33,257 nucleotides of DNA from Fusibacter sp. 3D3 (lineage in GTDB: Bacteria > Bacillota > Clostridia > Peptostreptococcales > Acidaminobacteraceae). The position numbers were made by a program, and so were the translations under genes. Shown here in pieces: positions 15,514-23,065 of the stretch. Positions within the stretch are counted from its first letter, which is position 1. Every line of letters starts with the position of its first letter. The notes under the pieces are model-generated. The model had not been told where the DNA came from, searched no databases, and was given only the letters and a program-made list of their open reading frames with translations. The stretch spans positions 304-33,560 of the forward strand of contig NZ_BDHH01000030.1 of NCBI RefSeq assembly GCF_001748365.1, written 5' to 3'.

Positions 15514-15948
15514 ATAGGATTTTGAGGCAAGTCGCATCATGGCATAAAAGACACAAAATTTTACGAGGTAGTGCATGCTGTAATGTATAAGTCCAGATAA
15601 AAGGGAGATCATAGAATACTCTAAAAACGCTCCTGAAGAGGTCACAAATGCCATGATGAGAGATAAAAATACAAAAAACCTTTTTTCTAACTTTATCGAT
15701 CTTTCCGTATCGTTTGCTAAATCATTTACACTTTTGTTTAAACCAAGAACCACAAAGAGCATCACAGGATAAACAATCAACATATAAATGAGATTGTAAA
15801 GATTAAAGTAATGCTGTGCAATGGCATAACAATCCAACATAAAAACTATAGATAAGGTGAAAAAAAGTGCTTTGAGAATTTGATAATCCTCTTGATGGTC
15901 GTCTTGATGGTCGTCTTGATAGTCCTCTTGTGAATCCGATTTGTCCAT
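15484..15948 (-). CDS. Small multi-pass membrane protein with acidic repeat
   Basis: A 154-residue protein with a very acidic, Gln-rich cytoplasmic N-terminus (four-residue units EDYQ, DDHQ, DDHQ, EDYQ at ~8-23), then about four hydrophobic segments (LFFTLSIVFMLDCYAIA, LIYMLIVYPVMLFVVLGL, FFVFLSLIMAFVTSS and a later one) and a basic tail ending KKKDPNAHH. ATG at 15948 follows CGGAGG by four bases, better than an ATG eight codons earlier. I recognise no family. The neighbours give no functional hint. Confidence 0.7.
   Translation of the reverse strand: MDKSDSQEDYQDDHQDDHQEDYQILKALFFTLSIVFMLDCYAIAQHYFNLYNLIYMLIVYPVMLFVVLGLNKSVNDLANDTERSIKLEKRFFVFLSLIMAFVTSSGAFLEYSMISLLSGLIHYSMHYLVKFCVFYAMMRLASKSYKKKDPNAHH
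15879..15926 (-). repeat. 12-bp tandem repeat x4 in membrane protein
   Basis: Four 12-bp units on the plus strand (TTTGATAATCCT, CTTGATGGTCGT twice, CTTGATAGTCCT) encode the acidic EDYQ/DDHQ repeats on the minus strand. The two middle units are identical, which points to recent slippage. Confidence 0.85.
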
Positions 15949-16056
15949 AGGGCCTCCGAGATTTGTAGTCAATCTATTATACTAAAAAGATGTGTTTAAA
16001 CCATGGCATTTCAAAGCGTATACTCAGTCCGCTTCGCTACCTTCGTAACACTTGCA

Positions 16057-16150
16057 CAATCCTATCGGATTGCATTCAGTGGGTGTTTGGACTCCCACTG
16101 AATTAGGCATATGAACCCCCACTTAGAAAAGTGGGGGACATCTCCTCAAG
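16057..16150 (+). mobile_element. IS200/IS605 right-end remnant, omega-RNA-like
   Basis: Three hairpins follow one another: CAATCC-TATC-GGATTG (16057-16072), a 10-bp stem ATTCAGTGGG/CCCACTGAAT (16074-16103), and CCCCCACTT-AGAA-AAGTGGGGG (16116-16137), followed by ACATCTCCTC. In IS200/IS605 elements such structures form the right end and the 3' scaffold of the omega RNA that guides TnpB. No tnpB or tnpA frame lies upstream in the expected orientation, so this is a solo end or decayed remnant, starting perhaps near 16010. The family assignment rests on my recollection of similar ends. Confidence 0.5.
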
Positions 16151-16172
16151 GGTTATATTAAAATTTGGATAC

Positions 16173-16224
16173 AAACAAGTTATGACACTTGAGCCAAATA
16201 GCGCTCAAGTGTCATAACTTGTTT
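16173..16224. terminator. 21-bp perfect hairpin after flotillin gene
   Basis: A perfect 21-bp inverted repeat (arms 16173-16193 and 16204-16224, loop CCAAATAGCG) begins two bases past the flotillin stop codon. On the minus strand it is followed only by GTATCC, not a long T run, so it is either an unusual terminator or an mRNA-stabilising hairpin. Confidence 0.65.
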
Positions 16225-16226
16225 CA

Positions 16227-17672
16227 TTATTCAGTGGTATTAAATTCAGCAGCCTGAGCAGCCTCTTGAGCTGATGACGACATTTCAGGCGCTATAGAGT
16301 GTTGAACGTCTGTATGTGCCTTTCCTAAATAGCTTGGAATATCAAGTCCTGCCATGTTAAACATTTCGTTAAGAGGTGGGATGGATTGCATCATGCCAGA
16401 TACAAATTTAGCGGTGTTTGTTTTACCATCGTCACCGCCGAGATTATCCCAAACTGTGATTTTATCAATTTTGATATTTTTAATCGCTTCAACTTGTTTC
16501 TCAATAAGTTCTGGTAACTTATCAACAACCATCAGTTTCATGGCTTGTTCTGCACCACCAGCAGCCTCGACGATCGCTTTGAAACCATCGGCTTGTTTGA
16601 CGAGCATTTCGTTAGTACCTCTTGCTTGCGCTTCAAGTTTTAAGTAGATGGCATCAGCTTCACCTTTAGCGTTGATTCGAATTCTACTTGCTTCTGCTTC
16701 AGCCGCAATTTCAACACGTTCTTTTTCAATTTTTGCTTGAACGATTTGATCAGCTTCACGTGTTGCTTTTTCAAGTTCAGCACGTGCATTTTCAGCATCT
16801 TTTTGAGCCACATAAGATTCTTCAAGTGCTTTGGCTTGTTGTACTTTTTCAGCTGCCACTGCGTGCTTGTTGGCAATGGCTTCCATTTCACGACGCTTAG
16901 CATCGGATTCAGCCACTTTAATTTTAGATTGGTTTTCACCTTCTACGGCAGTTGCATTGGCATCGGCCACTTTAACCCTTTGATCCATTAAGGCTTGTGC
17001 TTCACCGATAGAACCATCTCTTGTTTTTTGTGATACAGAAATCTTAGCGTCGTTCACAGCTTTGGCAGCGGCTTCCTTACCCAAGGCATCTATGTAACCC
17101 GATTCGTCGCTGATGTCTGTGATGTTTACGTTGATCAATCTTAAACCAATTTTCTTGAGCTCTGATTCAACATTTCTTGATACTTCTTCTAAAAATTTAT
17201 CTCTGTCCGTATTGATTTCTTCGATGTCCATAGTGGCAACAACGAGACGCAATTGACCAAAGATGATGTCTTTAGAAAGTTCTTGTATTTCTTCACTTTT
17301 AAGTCCTAAAAGTCTCTCTGCTGCATTTTGCATTATGTCAGCTTCTGTGCTGATCCCTACGGTAAATCTTGAAGGCACGTCAATTCTGATGTTTTGTTTA
17401 GAAAGTGCATTTTGAAGGTTGACTTCGATGGACATCGGGATTAAGTCTAAATAACGGTAGGCTTGGATCACTGGCCAAACAAGTGTTGCACCACCATGGA
17501 TACATTTGGCACTTTTGACGCCATCTGAATTCGTACCGACTAAACCATATTTAACGAGGATTTTATCAGAAGGACATTTTTTATAGCGCGATAGGATTGC
17601 GATGAACAAACCAAATATAAAAATTGCTGCCATTGATACAAACATGACACCTGAAAAATTTTCAATGATCAT
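16227..17672 (-). CDS. floT: Flotillin-like SPFH-domain membrane scaffold
   Basis: A 481-residue flotillin. One membrane segment lies near the N-terminus (~8-30), the SPFH/band 7 domain covers ~45-200, and a long Ala/Glu-rich coiled coil follows (~210-350, with many EAEA/AKxE repeats), then a C-terminal region ending in an Ala/Ser/Gln-rich tail. Flotillins organise functional membrane microdomains and usually pair with an NfeD/YuaF-type protein, exactly as here: ATGA of this gene overlaps the stop of the upstream NfeD-like gene. The symbol is by similarity to the Bacillus flotillin (YuaG/FloT) operon. Confidence 0.92.
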   Translation of the reverse strand: MIIENFSGVMFVSMAAIFIFGLFIAILSRYKKCPSDKILVKYGLVGTNSDGVKSAKCIHGGATLVWPVIQAYRYLDLIPMSIEVNLQNALSKQNIRIDVPSRFTVGISTEADIMQNAAERLLGLKSEEIQELSKDIIFGQLRLVVATMDIEEINTDRDKFLEEVSRNVESELKKIGLRLINVNITDISDESGYIDALGKEAAAKAVNDAKISVSQKTRDGSIGEAQALMDQRVKVADANATAVEGENQSKIKVAESDAKRREMEAIANKHAVAAEKVQQAKALEESYVAQKDAENARAELEKATREADQIVQAKIEKERVEIAAEAEASRIRINAKGEADAIYLKLEAQARGTNEMLVKQADGFKAIVEAAGGAEQAMKLMVVDKLPELIEKQVEAIKNIKIDKITVWDNLGGDDGKTNTAKFVSGMMQSIPPLNEMFNMAGLDIPSYLGKAHTDVQHSIAPEMSSSAQEAAQAAEFNTTE

Positions 17673-18259
17673 TTTTTATCTCCTTTATTCTGAGTATCGA
17701 GGGTATAAGTTTCAATTAAAAGTTGATTGGTTCCAAAGATAGCTAAAACTTTAACTTTTGTGCCTGTTTTAATCACAGTGGATTCATCCGTTATAGCTTC
17801 AAGTTCTCTCAAGGAGCCTTGAACGGCGATCATGACTTTACCTGCACCTTGTCGATTCGGTGGGATGGGAATGTAGACTTCACCAACTTGATCCAGTGCA
17901 TTGTCAAAATTCAGAGTACCATTACGCTGCATTCTACTGATGAGTAAGAACAAGCTCATGGAGATCATAACGAATATCAGACCAATGACAATGGAAAAGA
18001 ACAGCGTCAATACGACTGGTATATTTTTGGTGACTAACCAAAGACCACTCCAACCGAAAAAAGTAAAAAAAGCAATAATGTTTCTCACTGAAAACAGTGT
18101 CATATGACTGGCACCTGTAATATCCACATCACCATCAGCATCAAAATCTGCATCAATTTCGCCCGAGAGACCAAAGATTGTCATGAGTGTTTGGATGAGT
18201 AAGATGAGGGATGCTGGAATAGCCACGTACAAATATATTTTTTCCAATGTTAATAGCAT
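17669..18259 (-). CDS. NfeD/YuaF-like membrane protein
   Basis: A 196-residue partner of flotillin. It has an N-terminal membrane helix (YLYVAIPASLILLIQTLM), an acidic loop (DADFDADGDVD), two or three more membrane segments, and a C-terminal soluble beta-domain (~125-190) of the OB-fold NfeD type (VGEVYIPIPP .. GTKVKVLAIFGTN). ATG at 18259 follows AAAGGAGG by nine bases; the longer frame to 18295 is not needed. It is the first gene of the two-gene operon. An extended -10 (TGGTATTAT, 18300-18308 minus strand) lies upstream. Confidence 0.85.
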   Translation of the reverse strand: MLLTLEKIYLYVAIPASLILLIQTLMTIFGLSGEIDADFDADGDVDITGASHMTLFSVRNIIAFFTFFGWSGLWLVTKNIPVVLTLFFSIVIGLIFVMISMSLFLLISRMQRNGTLNFDNALDQVGEVYIPIPPNRQGAGKVMIAVQGSLRELEAITDESTVIKTGTKVKVLAIFGTNQLLIETYTLDTQNKGDKK

Positions 18260-18299
18260 AAAATTGAACCTCCTTTCTGTGGGTTTACCATCCAAAAGT

Positions 18300-18308
18300 A
18301 TAATACCA
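18300..18308 (-). promoter_or_regulatory. Extended -10 promoter of nfeD-flotillin operon
   Basis: On the minus strand TGGTATTAT lies about 40 bases before the NfeD start. The -35 is not recognisable, as expected for an extended -10 promoter. Confidence 0.5.
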
Positions 18309-18349
18309 TAAATCAGAGGCTTTGATATTAAATTAGTATTAAGTTAGGC

Positions 18350-18892
18350 TTAAACAAGTTTGTTTGATTTAATAAGCCCTATAAGCGCATGTGTCTCTTC
18401 AGTGCATTCGATATCTCCAGCGACGTTGAAAAGTGTATTGAAACCCATTTTATGCCAAAATCGAAGACCTCTCCAGTTTTTCAAGCTGACCCCAACGCCC
18501 ACTTTGCTAAAAGGCAATTTAGTATAAAGGGTATTGAGATTTGAAATGATTTCATGACCATAGTGATTACGCCTCTGTGAACTGTCAATAACGAACATGC
18601 CTATCCAGAGGGTTTTGTCATCTGGATAGCCCATATATATTTCCATAAAACCTATTATTTCTAGAGTGTCTTTTTTTAGAATCGAATAAAAATCAAAGTG
18701 GTCACGACTGGCATTTGGAATAGGGGGGAGGTCGCCTTCTTCGATGGCTTTGATAAAGTAATCTTCGGTAAAAGCTTCCCCTTCTGTAAGGACTTTGTTC
18801 TCCCATGTATTTGCAACGCTCATGAGTTCATCGAGTTCTCTCAACTGAGCCGGCCTGATGATAAGTCGTTCTGTACAATGGCTATAGGGCAT
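18350..18892 (-). CDS. GNAT-family N-acetyltransferase
   Basis: A 180-residue acetyltransferase of the RimJ/RimL-like type: TERLIIRPAQLRELDEL at the N-terminus, IIGFMEIYMG strand, the acetyl-CoA loop in IDSSQRRNHYGHEII (Q/R-x-x-G-x-G/A-like, with His in place of a glycine), and FWHKMGF near the end. AGAAAGGA lies upstream of ATG. Substrate unknown. It stands alone between the flotillin operon and the DUF2087 regulator. Confidence 0.85.
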   Translation of the reverse strand: MPYSHCTERLIIRPAQLRELDELMSVANTWENKVLTEGEAFTEDYFIKAIEEGDLPPIPNASRDHFDFYSILKKDTLEIIGFMEIYMGYPDDKTLWIGMFVIDSSQRRNHYGHEIISNLNTLYTKLPFSKVGVGVSLKNWRGLRFWHKMGFNTLFNVAGDIECTEETHALIGLIKSNKLV

Positions 18893-18939
18893 ATTGAGTA
18901 TCCTTTCTCCTTCAAATGATGTGGACTAGAAATTAGAGG

Positions 18940-19692
18940 TTACGATCGGAGCCAATAATCAGACCCGTCTTTAGAGCGATCCATAAAACCGTATTCGATG
19001 AGATAGCGTCTTAATGTAACATAGTCTGGGTAGATGGCTTTTAAAATGACATTGAGTTCTTTTTCAGTGTAATGTTTTTGAGGATCGAGCGTCGAAACGA
19101 TTTGTCTTAAAATAACGAGTTTTTTCTTTTCTTTTGTAGAGAAGGTTTTGAGTTTTAAAGGTTCAAGGGAAATGAATGCACGCTCAAGAATAGCCTTGGC
19201 TTCATCTGCTGTGATTTTGTAACGATCATCAATCATGGTGGCGTGTGCGTGGATCGGTACGATGTCTGAGCTTGAGGGATGTGCTTCAAAGGTCAGTTCA
19301 TATAGCGCAAGAAAGAGTTTGGCCTGTTTTGCTTTTTCCTTCATCGTAAAGCGCATATGTCTCACCGTGGAAGGTGCAAGTTTTAGGGATTTGGCTATTT
19401 CTTTATCCGAAACGCCAGAGGCCATTAAAATCAAAATTTCTTTTTGATTATCTGTGATGGAAGTTAATTTTTTATCGAGTGATAAAAGAGTTTCAAGTCT
19501 TTGACCATGTTCATGTACAATGTGATGCTGAATCATTTTTTCAGCAGTAAAAAAACGGTTTTCATAGGGAAAGATTTCACCCTCTTCATAGACAGCACCA
19601 CATTCGATACAGTTATACGTGCCTTTGTCAGCATGATATTGGTATCCGTTTTTTAGGGTTTCTATGTTGGCGTCGATATAATTTGGTTTCAT
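18940..19692 (-). CDS. LuxR-type HTH regulator with DUF2087 domain
   Basis: A 250-residue regulator in three parts. A Cys2/His N-terminal finger-like region contains CIECG and the HHIVHEHG histidines (~28-62). A LuxR-type helix-turn-helix (~78-120) carries NQKEILILMASGVSDKEIA and SPSTVRHMR-like helices (here APSTVRHMRF). A C-terminal DUF2087 domain (~180-248) carries KHYTEKELNVILKAIYPD, LRRYLIEYGF and a final W. DUF2087 occurs in clostridial transcription regulators, and the ligand is unknown. AGAGGTGA precedes ATG. The promoter upstream is a perfect consensus, so expression should be strong unless repressed at the overlapping inverted repeat. Confidence 0.85.
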   Translation of the reverse strand: MKPNYIDANIETLKNGYQYHADKGTYNCIECGAVYEEGEIFPYENRFFTAEKMIQHHIVHEHGQRLETLLSLDKKLTSITDNQKEILILMASGVSDKEIAKSLKLAPSTVRHMRFTMKEKAKQAKLFLALYELTFEAHPSSSDIVPIHAHATMIDDRYKITADEAKAILERAFISLEPLKLKTFSTKEKKKLVILRQIVSTLDPQKHYTEKELNVILKAIYPDYVTLRRYLIEYGFMDRSKDGSDYWLRS

Positions 19693-19742
19693 GGGTCACC
19701 TCTGTAATGATAAGATAAAATGTTTGTTATAAATATAAACAA

Positions 19743-19771
19743 ATTATATAAAAGTTTATCTAAAATGTCAA
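19743..19771 (-). promoter_or_regulatory. Consensus sigma-A promoter of DUF2087 regulator
   Basis: On the minus strand TTGACA (19766-19771), 17 bp, TATAAT (19743-19748) match the consensus perfectly. An inverted repeat TTTGTT/AACAAA (19723-19728 and 19738-19743) directly follows the -10 and could be an operator, possibly autoregulatory. Confidence 0.85.
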
Positions 19772-19792
19772 CATTCTGCAATATATATTTTG

Positions 19793-19852
19793 TGTGATCA
19801 AAGCAGTTTATGTGATCAAATCAGTGACTGTGACTACGATCTGTAGTATAAT
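19793..19852 (+). promoter_or_regulatory. EamA gene promoter with tandem upstream repeats
   Basis: GTGACT (19824-19829), 17 bp, TATAAT (19847-19852) forms the promoter. Immediately upstream are two direct repeats TGTGATCAAAGCAG (19793-19806) and TGTGATCAAATCAG (19811-19824), 18 bp apart, each containing palindromic TGATCA. They look like a regulator binding pair just above the -35. Confidence 0.6.
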
Positions 19853-19882
19853 CAGTTGAGAACAAATAAAAGGGGTGTCGAG

Positions 19883-20824
19883 ATGGCAAGAGATGAAAAC
19901 CTCCAAATAGAATCCGAAGCAGAAAATGTGGCGATCAGATTGGAAAAAAGATTATTAAAGCAAAAAGGTTTTCTATATGCAGTTATTGCGTCTAGTATTT
20001 ATGCCTTTAATTCAATTCTGGGTAAAATGATCCTAGTAGAAGGTGTAGCGCCTTTGATACTCAGTTTTTATCAATATCTGATTGGGACAGTGCTCATTTT
20101 AATGACGTTGTTGATTTTTCATAAAGATAAACTTAAAATCTCTAAAATTCAGCTCAAGCAAACTGCCATACAGGGCATTTTTGGCGCTTTTGGAACCAAT
20201 ATTTTTTTCTATTTAGCATTACAGCACTTAAATGCGGGAATCGCTTCGATGCTTCTTTTTACGAATCCTGTTTTTGTGACGCTTTTCTTTGCCATTACAG
20301 GGACTAAAAAACTTAAAAAGGAAAATTACATGGCATTGATTTTGGCGATGATTGGAATTGTACTCGTCCTCGACATTTTTGCGGTGAAGGGAATGACGCT
20401 TTCTTTGATCGGCGTCGGATTTGGACTTGCAAGTGCGTTGACGTACACCTTTTATAATCTCTATGCAGATTTTAAGATGGTTAAGATGGATCATTACACC
20501 GTGCTTTTCTATACCTCGTTATTTGGATTGAGCGTTTCATTTGCCAGTGTGGTAGGGGTATATGGCATCGTTCCAATCTTAAGTTTGCATTTGCTCAAAT
20601 ACATTTTTATCATAGCGGTATGTGCTGGAATTTTACCCGTGATTTTTTTCTATAAATCCATTGGAATCATTGGTTCGGAGAGAACGAGTATCGTGGCAAC
20701 GCTTGAGCTGCCTTTGACACTGATCATAGCCTTCTTGATTTTAAAAGAGCATCTCAATGGGATGCAAGTCGGGGGCGCTTTATTGGTGATATTATCTGTG
20801 GTCTTGTTGCATCGTGGGGATTGA
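19883..20824 (+). CDS. EamA/DMT-family transporter
   Basis: A 313-residue drug/metabolite transporter-type permease with a charged N-terminus and about ten membrane segments in two EamA repeats (first from FLYAVIASSIYAFNSILG, second from LSLIGVGFGLASALTYTFYN). These proteins export or import small metabolites, often amino acids or nucleosides; the substrate is not predictable. ATG at 19883 follows AAAAGGGG by seven bases; a TTG at 19856 is at the transcription start region and is rejected. Confidence 0.88.
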   Translation: MARDENLQIESEAENVAIRLEKRLLKQKGFLYAVIASSIYAFNSILGKMILVEGVAPLILSFYQYLIGTVLILMTLLIFHKDKLKISKIQLKQTAIQGIFGAFGTNIFFYLALQHLNAGIASMLLFTNPVFVTLFFAITGTKKLKKENYMALILAMIGIVLVLDIFAVKGMTLSLIGVGFGLASALTYTFYNLYADFKMVKMDHYTVLFYTSLFGLSVSFASVVGVYGIVPILSLHLLKYIFIIAVCAGILPVIFFYKSIGIIGSERTSIVATLELPLTLIIAFLILKEHLNGMQVGGALLVILSVVLLHRGD

Positions 20825-20965
20825 AAGGCGCTATAGGATTATTAAATTCTGATTACTAAACGGTCACAAGAATTGAACAATGGCAGCGTTTGTGTTAAAC
20901 TGATAAAGTTCGGTAAATTAAACGCATTATAAAATGTAACATATGTATTTGAAAGGAGGTAGCCC

Positions 20966-21427
20966 ATGGCTGAATTCAAACTTATATCCAATAACAAAAA
21001 AGCCAGACACGACTACTTCATAGAAGATACGTATGAAGCAGGTCTTGAGCTTTTCGGAACAGAAGTAAAATCCATCAGAGATGGTAAAGCAAGTATTAAA
21101 GAAGCCTATGCTGAGATCAGAAATGGCGAGATGTTCATCATTGGGATGAATATCACACCTTATGATCACGGCAATCAATTTAACAAGGATCCTCTTAGAA
21201 CGAGGCGTCTTTTGTTACACAAGCGCGAGATTATCAAAATGGAAGATCTCAAAGCACGTGATGGCTATACACTTGTGCCACTGAGGCTCTATATCAACCC
21301 AAGAGGTCTGGTTAAGATCGAAATTGCGGTTGCTAAAGGAAAGAAAAATTACGATAAGCGCGAAACACTTGCGAAGAAGGATGCTGAACGCAATATTCAA
21401 AAAGCCTTGAAGAATTACAACCGATAG
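20966..21427 (+). CDS. smpB: SsrA-binding protein SmpB
   Basis: A 153-residue protein matching SmpB throughout: N-terminal NKKARHDYFIEDTYEAG, the GTEVKSIRDGKASIKEAY segment and a basic C-terminal tail (KGKKNYDKRETLAKKDAER). It binds the tRNA-like domain of tmRNA and delivers it to stalled ribosomes. The ribosome site GAAAGGAGGT is near-perfect. Only 14 bp separate its stop from the 5' end of tmRNA, so the two are probably cotranscribed and the RNA processed out. Confidence 0.97.
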   Translation: MAEFKLISNNKKARHDYFIEDTYEAGLELFGTEVKSIRDGKASIKEAYAEIRNGEMFIIGMNITPYDHGNQFNKDPLRTRRLLLHKREIIKMEDLKARDGYTLVPLRLYINPRGLVKIEIAVAKGKKNYDKRETLAKKDAERNIQKALKNYNR

Positions 21428-21441
21428 GCAAACCCATTCAT

Positions 21442-21805
21442 GGGGCCGTCCAGGTTTCGACAGGGATGATGCACTACTGTAAGCGAGCCGTGTTTCTTGG
21501 TCTGGGGTACACGTTAACGAACTGGACTACTTAAATATAATTGCAAACGAAAATTTTGCACTAGCTGCCTAATCGCAGCGTCAACCCTAGGCCTTATCTC
21601 AGCCGCTTAGGATCTTGACCTAAACCCTGCTGGGGTCTCTGGATCAGATGCTTTTCTAATTTGATTTGGTAGTATAATAGAAATAGCTTGCTAGCGTGTG
21701 TGTCGTTAAACGTGCTTGTGAGCGAATCTTATGAAGCGACTGCGCTCGGAGAAAGCGGTAGGAATTTGTTTTTGGACAGGGGTTCGATTCCCCTCGGCTC
21801 CACCA
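21442..21805 (+). ncRNA. ssrA: Transfer-messenger RNA (tmRNA)
   Basis: The 5' end GGGGCCG pairs with CGGCTCC near the 3' end (one G-T pair), and the 3' end carries the T-loop GGTTCGATTCCCC and an encoded CCA (21803-21805). The tag frame begins at GCA (21543) and reads ANENFALAA then TAA (21570-21572), a standard proteolysis tag ending in ALAA. Length is 364 nt, normal. It rescues stalled ribosomes together with SmpB, encoded just upstream. Confidence 0.97.
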
Positions 21806-21809
21806 ATAA

Positions 21810-21855
21810 AAAAATACCCCCAAATGACTTGAATAAGTTAGTTGGGGGTATTTTT
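21810..21855 (+). terminator. Terminator of smpB-ssrA
   Basis: A 14-bp perfect stem AAAAATACCCCCAA/TTGGGGGTATTTTT (21810-21823 and 21842-21855), T-rich on the plus side and, read backward, also on the minus side. It begins five bases after the tmRNA CCA. Confidence 0.9.
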
Positions 21856-21902
21856 AAAATGATTCGAAACGAAATATAATGAAGTTAATAAGTTGAAATG
21901 AG

Positions 21903-22643
21903 GTGATTGTCATTAAGCACAAAAGAGTGTTTGAAAAACTTGAACAATACAACCGAATTAAAGGTGATCTTCCAGAAGTGAGTTTGAATAGTTACAGGCA
22001 GGCTTTTGAACTTGAATATACTCATAATTCAACAGCTATTGAAGGCAATACACTCACCCTTTTAGAAACTAAAGCAGTACTCGAAGAAGGTTTATCAGTT
22101 GGTGGGAAACATTTAAGAGAGCTGTATGAGGTCATTAATCATAATAAAGCTTATCAATATGTTAAAAAATGTATTGCGGATAAACTTGTCTTAAACGAAA
22201 ATATCATCAAAGATATTCATTCGATATTGATGGAAAATATTATGGTTGGTGGTATATACCGCAATGTAGATGTCTATATTTCAGGTGCTCAGCATACGCC
22301 ACCATCACCAAGTGAAATGTACGCTCAAATAAAGACCTTTTATATGGATTTAATTGATAAAACATTTGAAAGTACTATAGAATGTGCCGCATGGACCCAT
22401 GCTGAATTTGTGAGAATACACCCTTTTGTCGATGGCAATGGTAGAACATCAAGACTTATTATGAATTATCAGCTGATGGCAAATGGATTTTTGCCGATCT
22501 CAATTAAAAAAGAATCCCGATTAGAGTATTTTAATGCTCTCGAAGCCTACGCTGTTACAAAGGATTTATGTCTTTTTGAGAATATGATTGCGGTTCTTGA
22601 GGATGAGCAATTAGATCGGTATTTAAGCATGAGCAAGGGTTAA
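21903..22643 (+). CDS. Class II Fic protein, copy 1
   Basis: A 246-residue Fic (AMPylation) protein. The catalytic motif HPFVDGNGRTSR is complete, the flap region GGIYRNVDVYISG is present, and an N-terminal inhibitory helix motif STAIEGN (S/T-x-x-x-E-G) marks class II Fic enzymes that restrain themselves. It should transfer AMP (or a related group) to an unknown protein. It starts 47 bp after the tmRNA terminator. The start is uncertain: GTG at 21903 overlaps the GAGGTGA ribosome-like site, and an ATT at 21912 would have better spacing. It is about 80% identical to the second copy at 26185. Confidence 0.9.
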   Translation: MIVIKHKRVFEKLEQYNRIKGDLPEVSLNSYRQAFELEYTHNSTAIEGNTLTLLETKAVLEEGLSVGGKHLRELYEVINHNKAYQYVKKCIADKLVLNENIIKDIHSILMENIMVGGIYRNVDVYISGAQHTPPSPSEMYAQIKTFYMDLIDKTFESTIECAAWTHAEFVRIHPFVDGNGRTSRLIMNYQLMANGFLPISIKKESRLEYFNALEAYAVTKDLCLFENMIAVLEDEQLDRYLSMSKG

Positions 22644-22673
22644 TTCACATGTTAGCTTTCTTGTTCGGGGTAT

Positions 22674-22722
22674 ACAATAAAAGGAAAGGCCCATGCAAAC
22701 GCATGGGTCTTTCCTTTTATTG
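22674..22722 (+). terminator. Terminator after fic copy 1
   Basis: AATAAAAGGAAAGGCCCATGC and its complement form a 21-bp stem with one G-T pair and loop AAAC. It is T-rich on both sides, so it can act in both directions. Confidence 0.85.
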
Positions 22723-23065
22723 AGTGGATGCTGTGGGAGTCGAACGGACCGTTAAGAAAAACGTCCGGGGGACGTTTTTTAGGCCCTGGCGTGATAGCAC
22801 CTGAGCCGCGCCAAAAAGGCGGCGAAGGTGCGGAGCGACTCCCCATATGTATGTGTTGGGGTGTTGTATGAACGGAGCGCCCCAAGGTGGACTGGAGATG
22901 GAGGGAGTCGAAACCTCGTAGCTTGGAGATTCGAAGAATCTCCAAGGGAGAGAGTGAAGCACAAAGGAACAGCGCAAGCTGTTACGACTGCTGAACTCGA
23001 GCGCAGCGGCTGCTCGATTCCCCGTGAGTATGTGCATGGACCTTATCTCAACGGAGCGAATAGAA
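22723..23065. other. GC-rich stretch with tRNA-3'-end-like pieces
   Basis: No convincing gene. The stretch is clearly richer in G+C than its surroundings. It holds a bidirectional terminator-like hairpin AAAAACGTCC-GGG-GGACGTTTTT (~22757-22779) and a hairpin TTGGAGATTC-GAA-GAATCTCCAA (~22923-22945). On the minus strand, two TTCGACT T-loop-like sequences are followed by acceptor-like ends (around 22735 and 22910). Open frames of 97-131 codons cross it on both strands but look like by-products of composition. Confidence 0.4.

Noticed and set aside
21688-21879. 63-codon open frame across the tmRNA end
   Set aside because: It lies inside the ssrA gene and its terminator; the RNA structure explains the sequence.
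22722-22800. A minus-strand tRNA gene near 22727
   Set aside because: The T-loop and part of an acceptor are visible, but the T-stem does not pair and no D-arm or anticodon arm follows.
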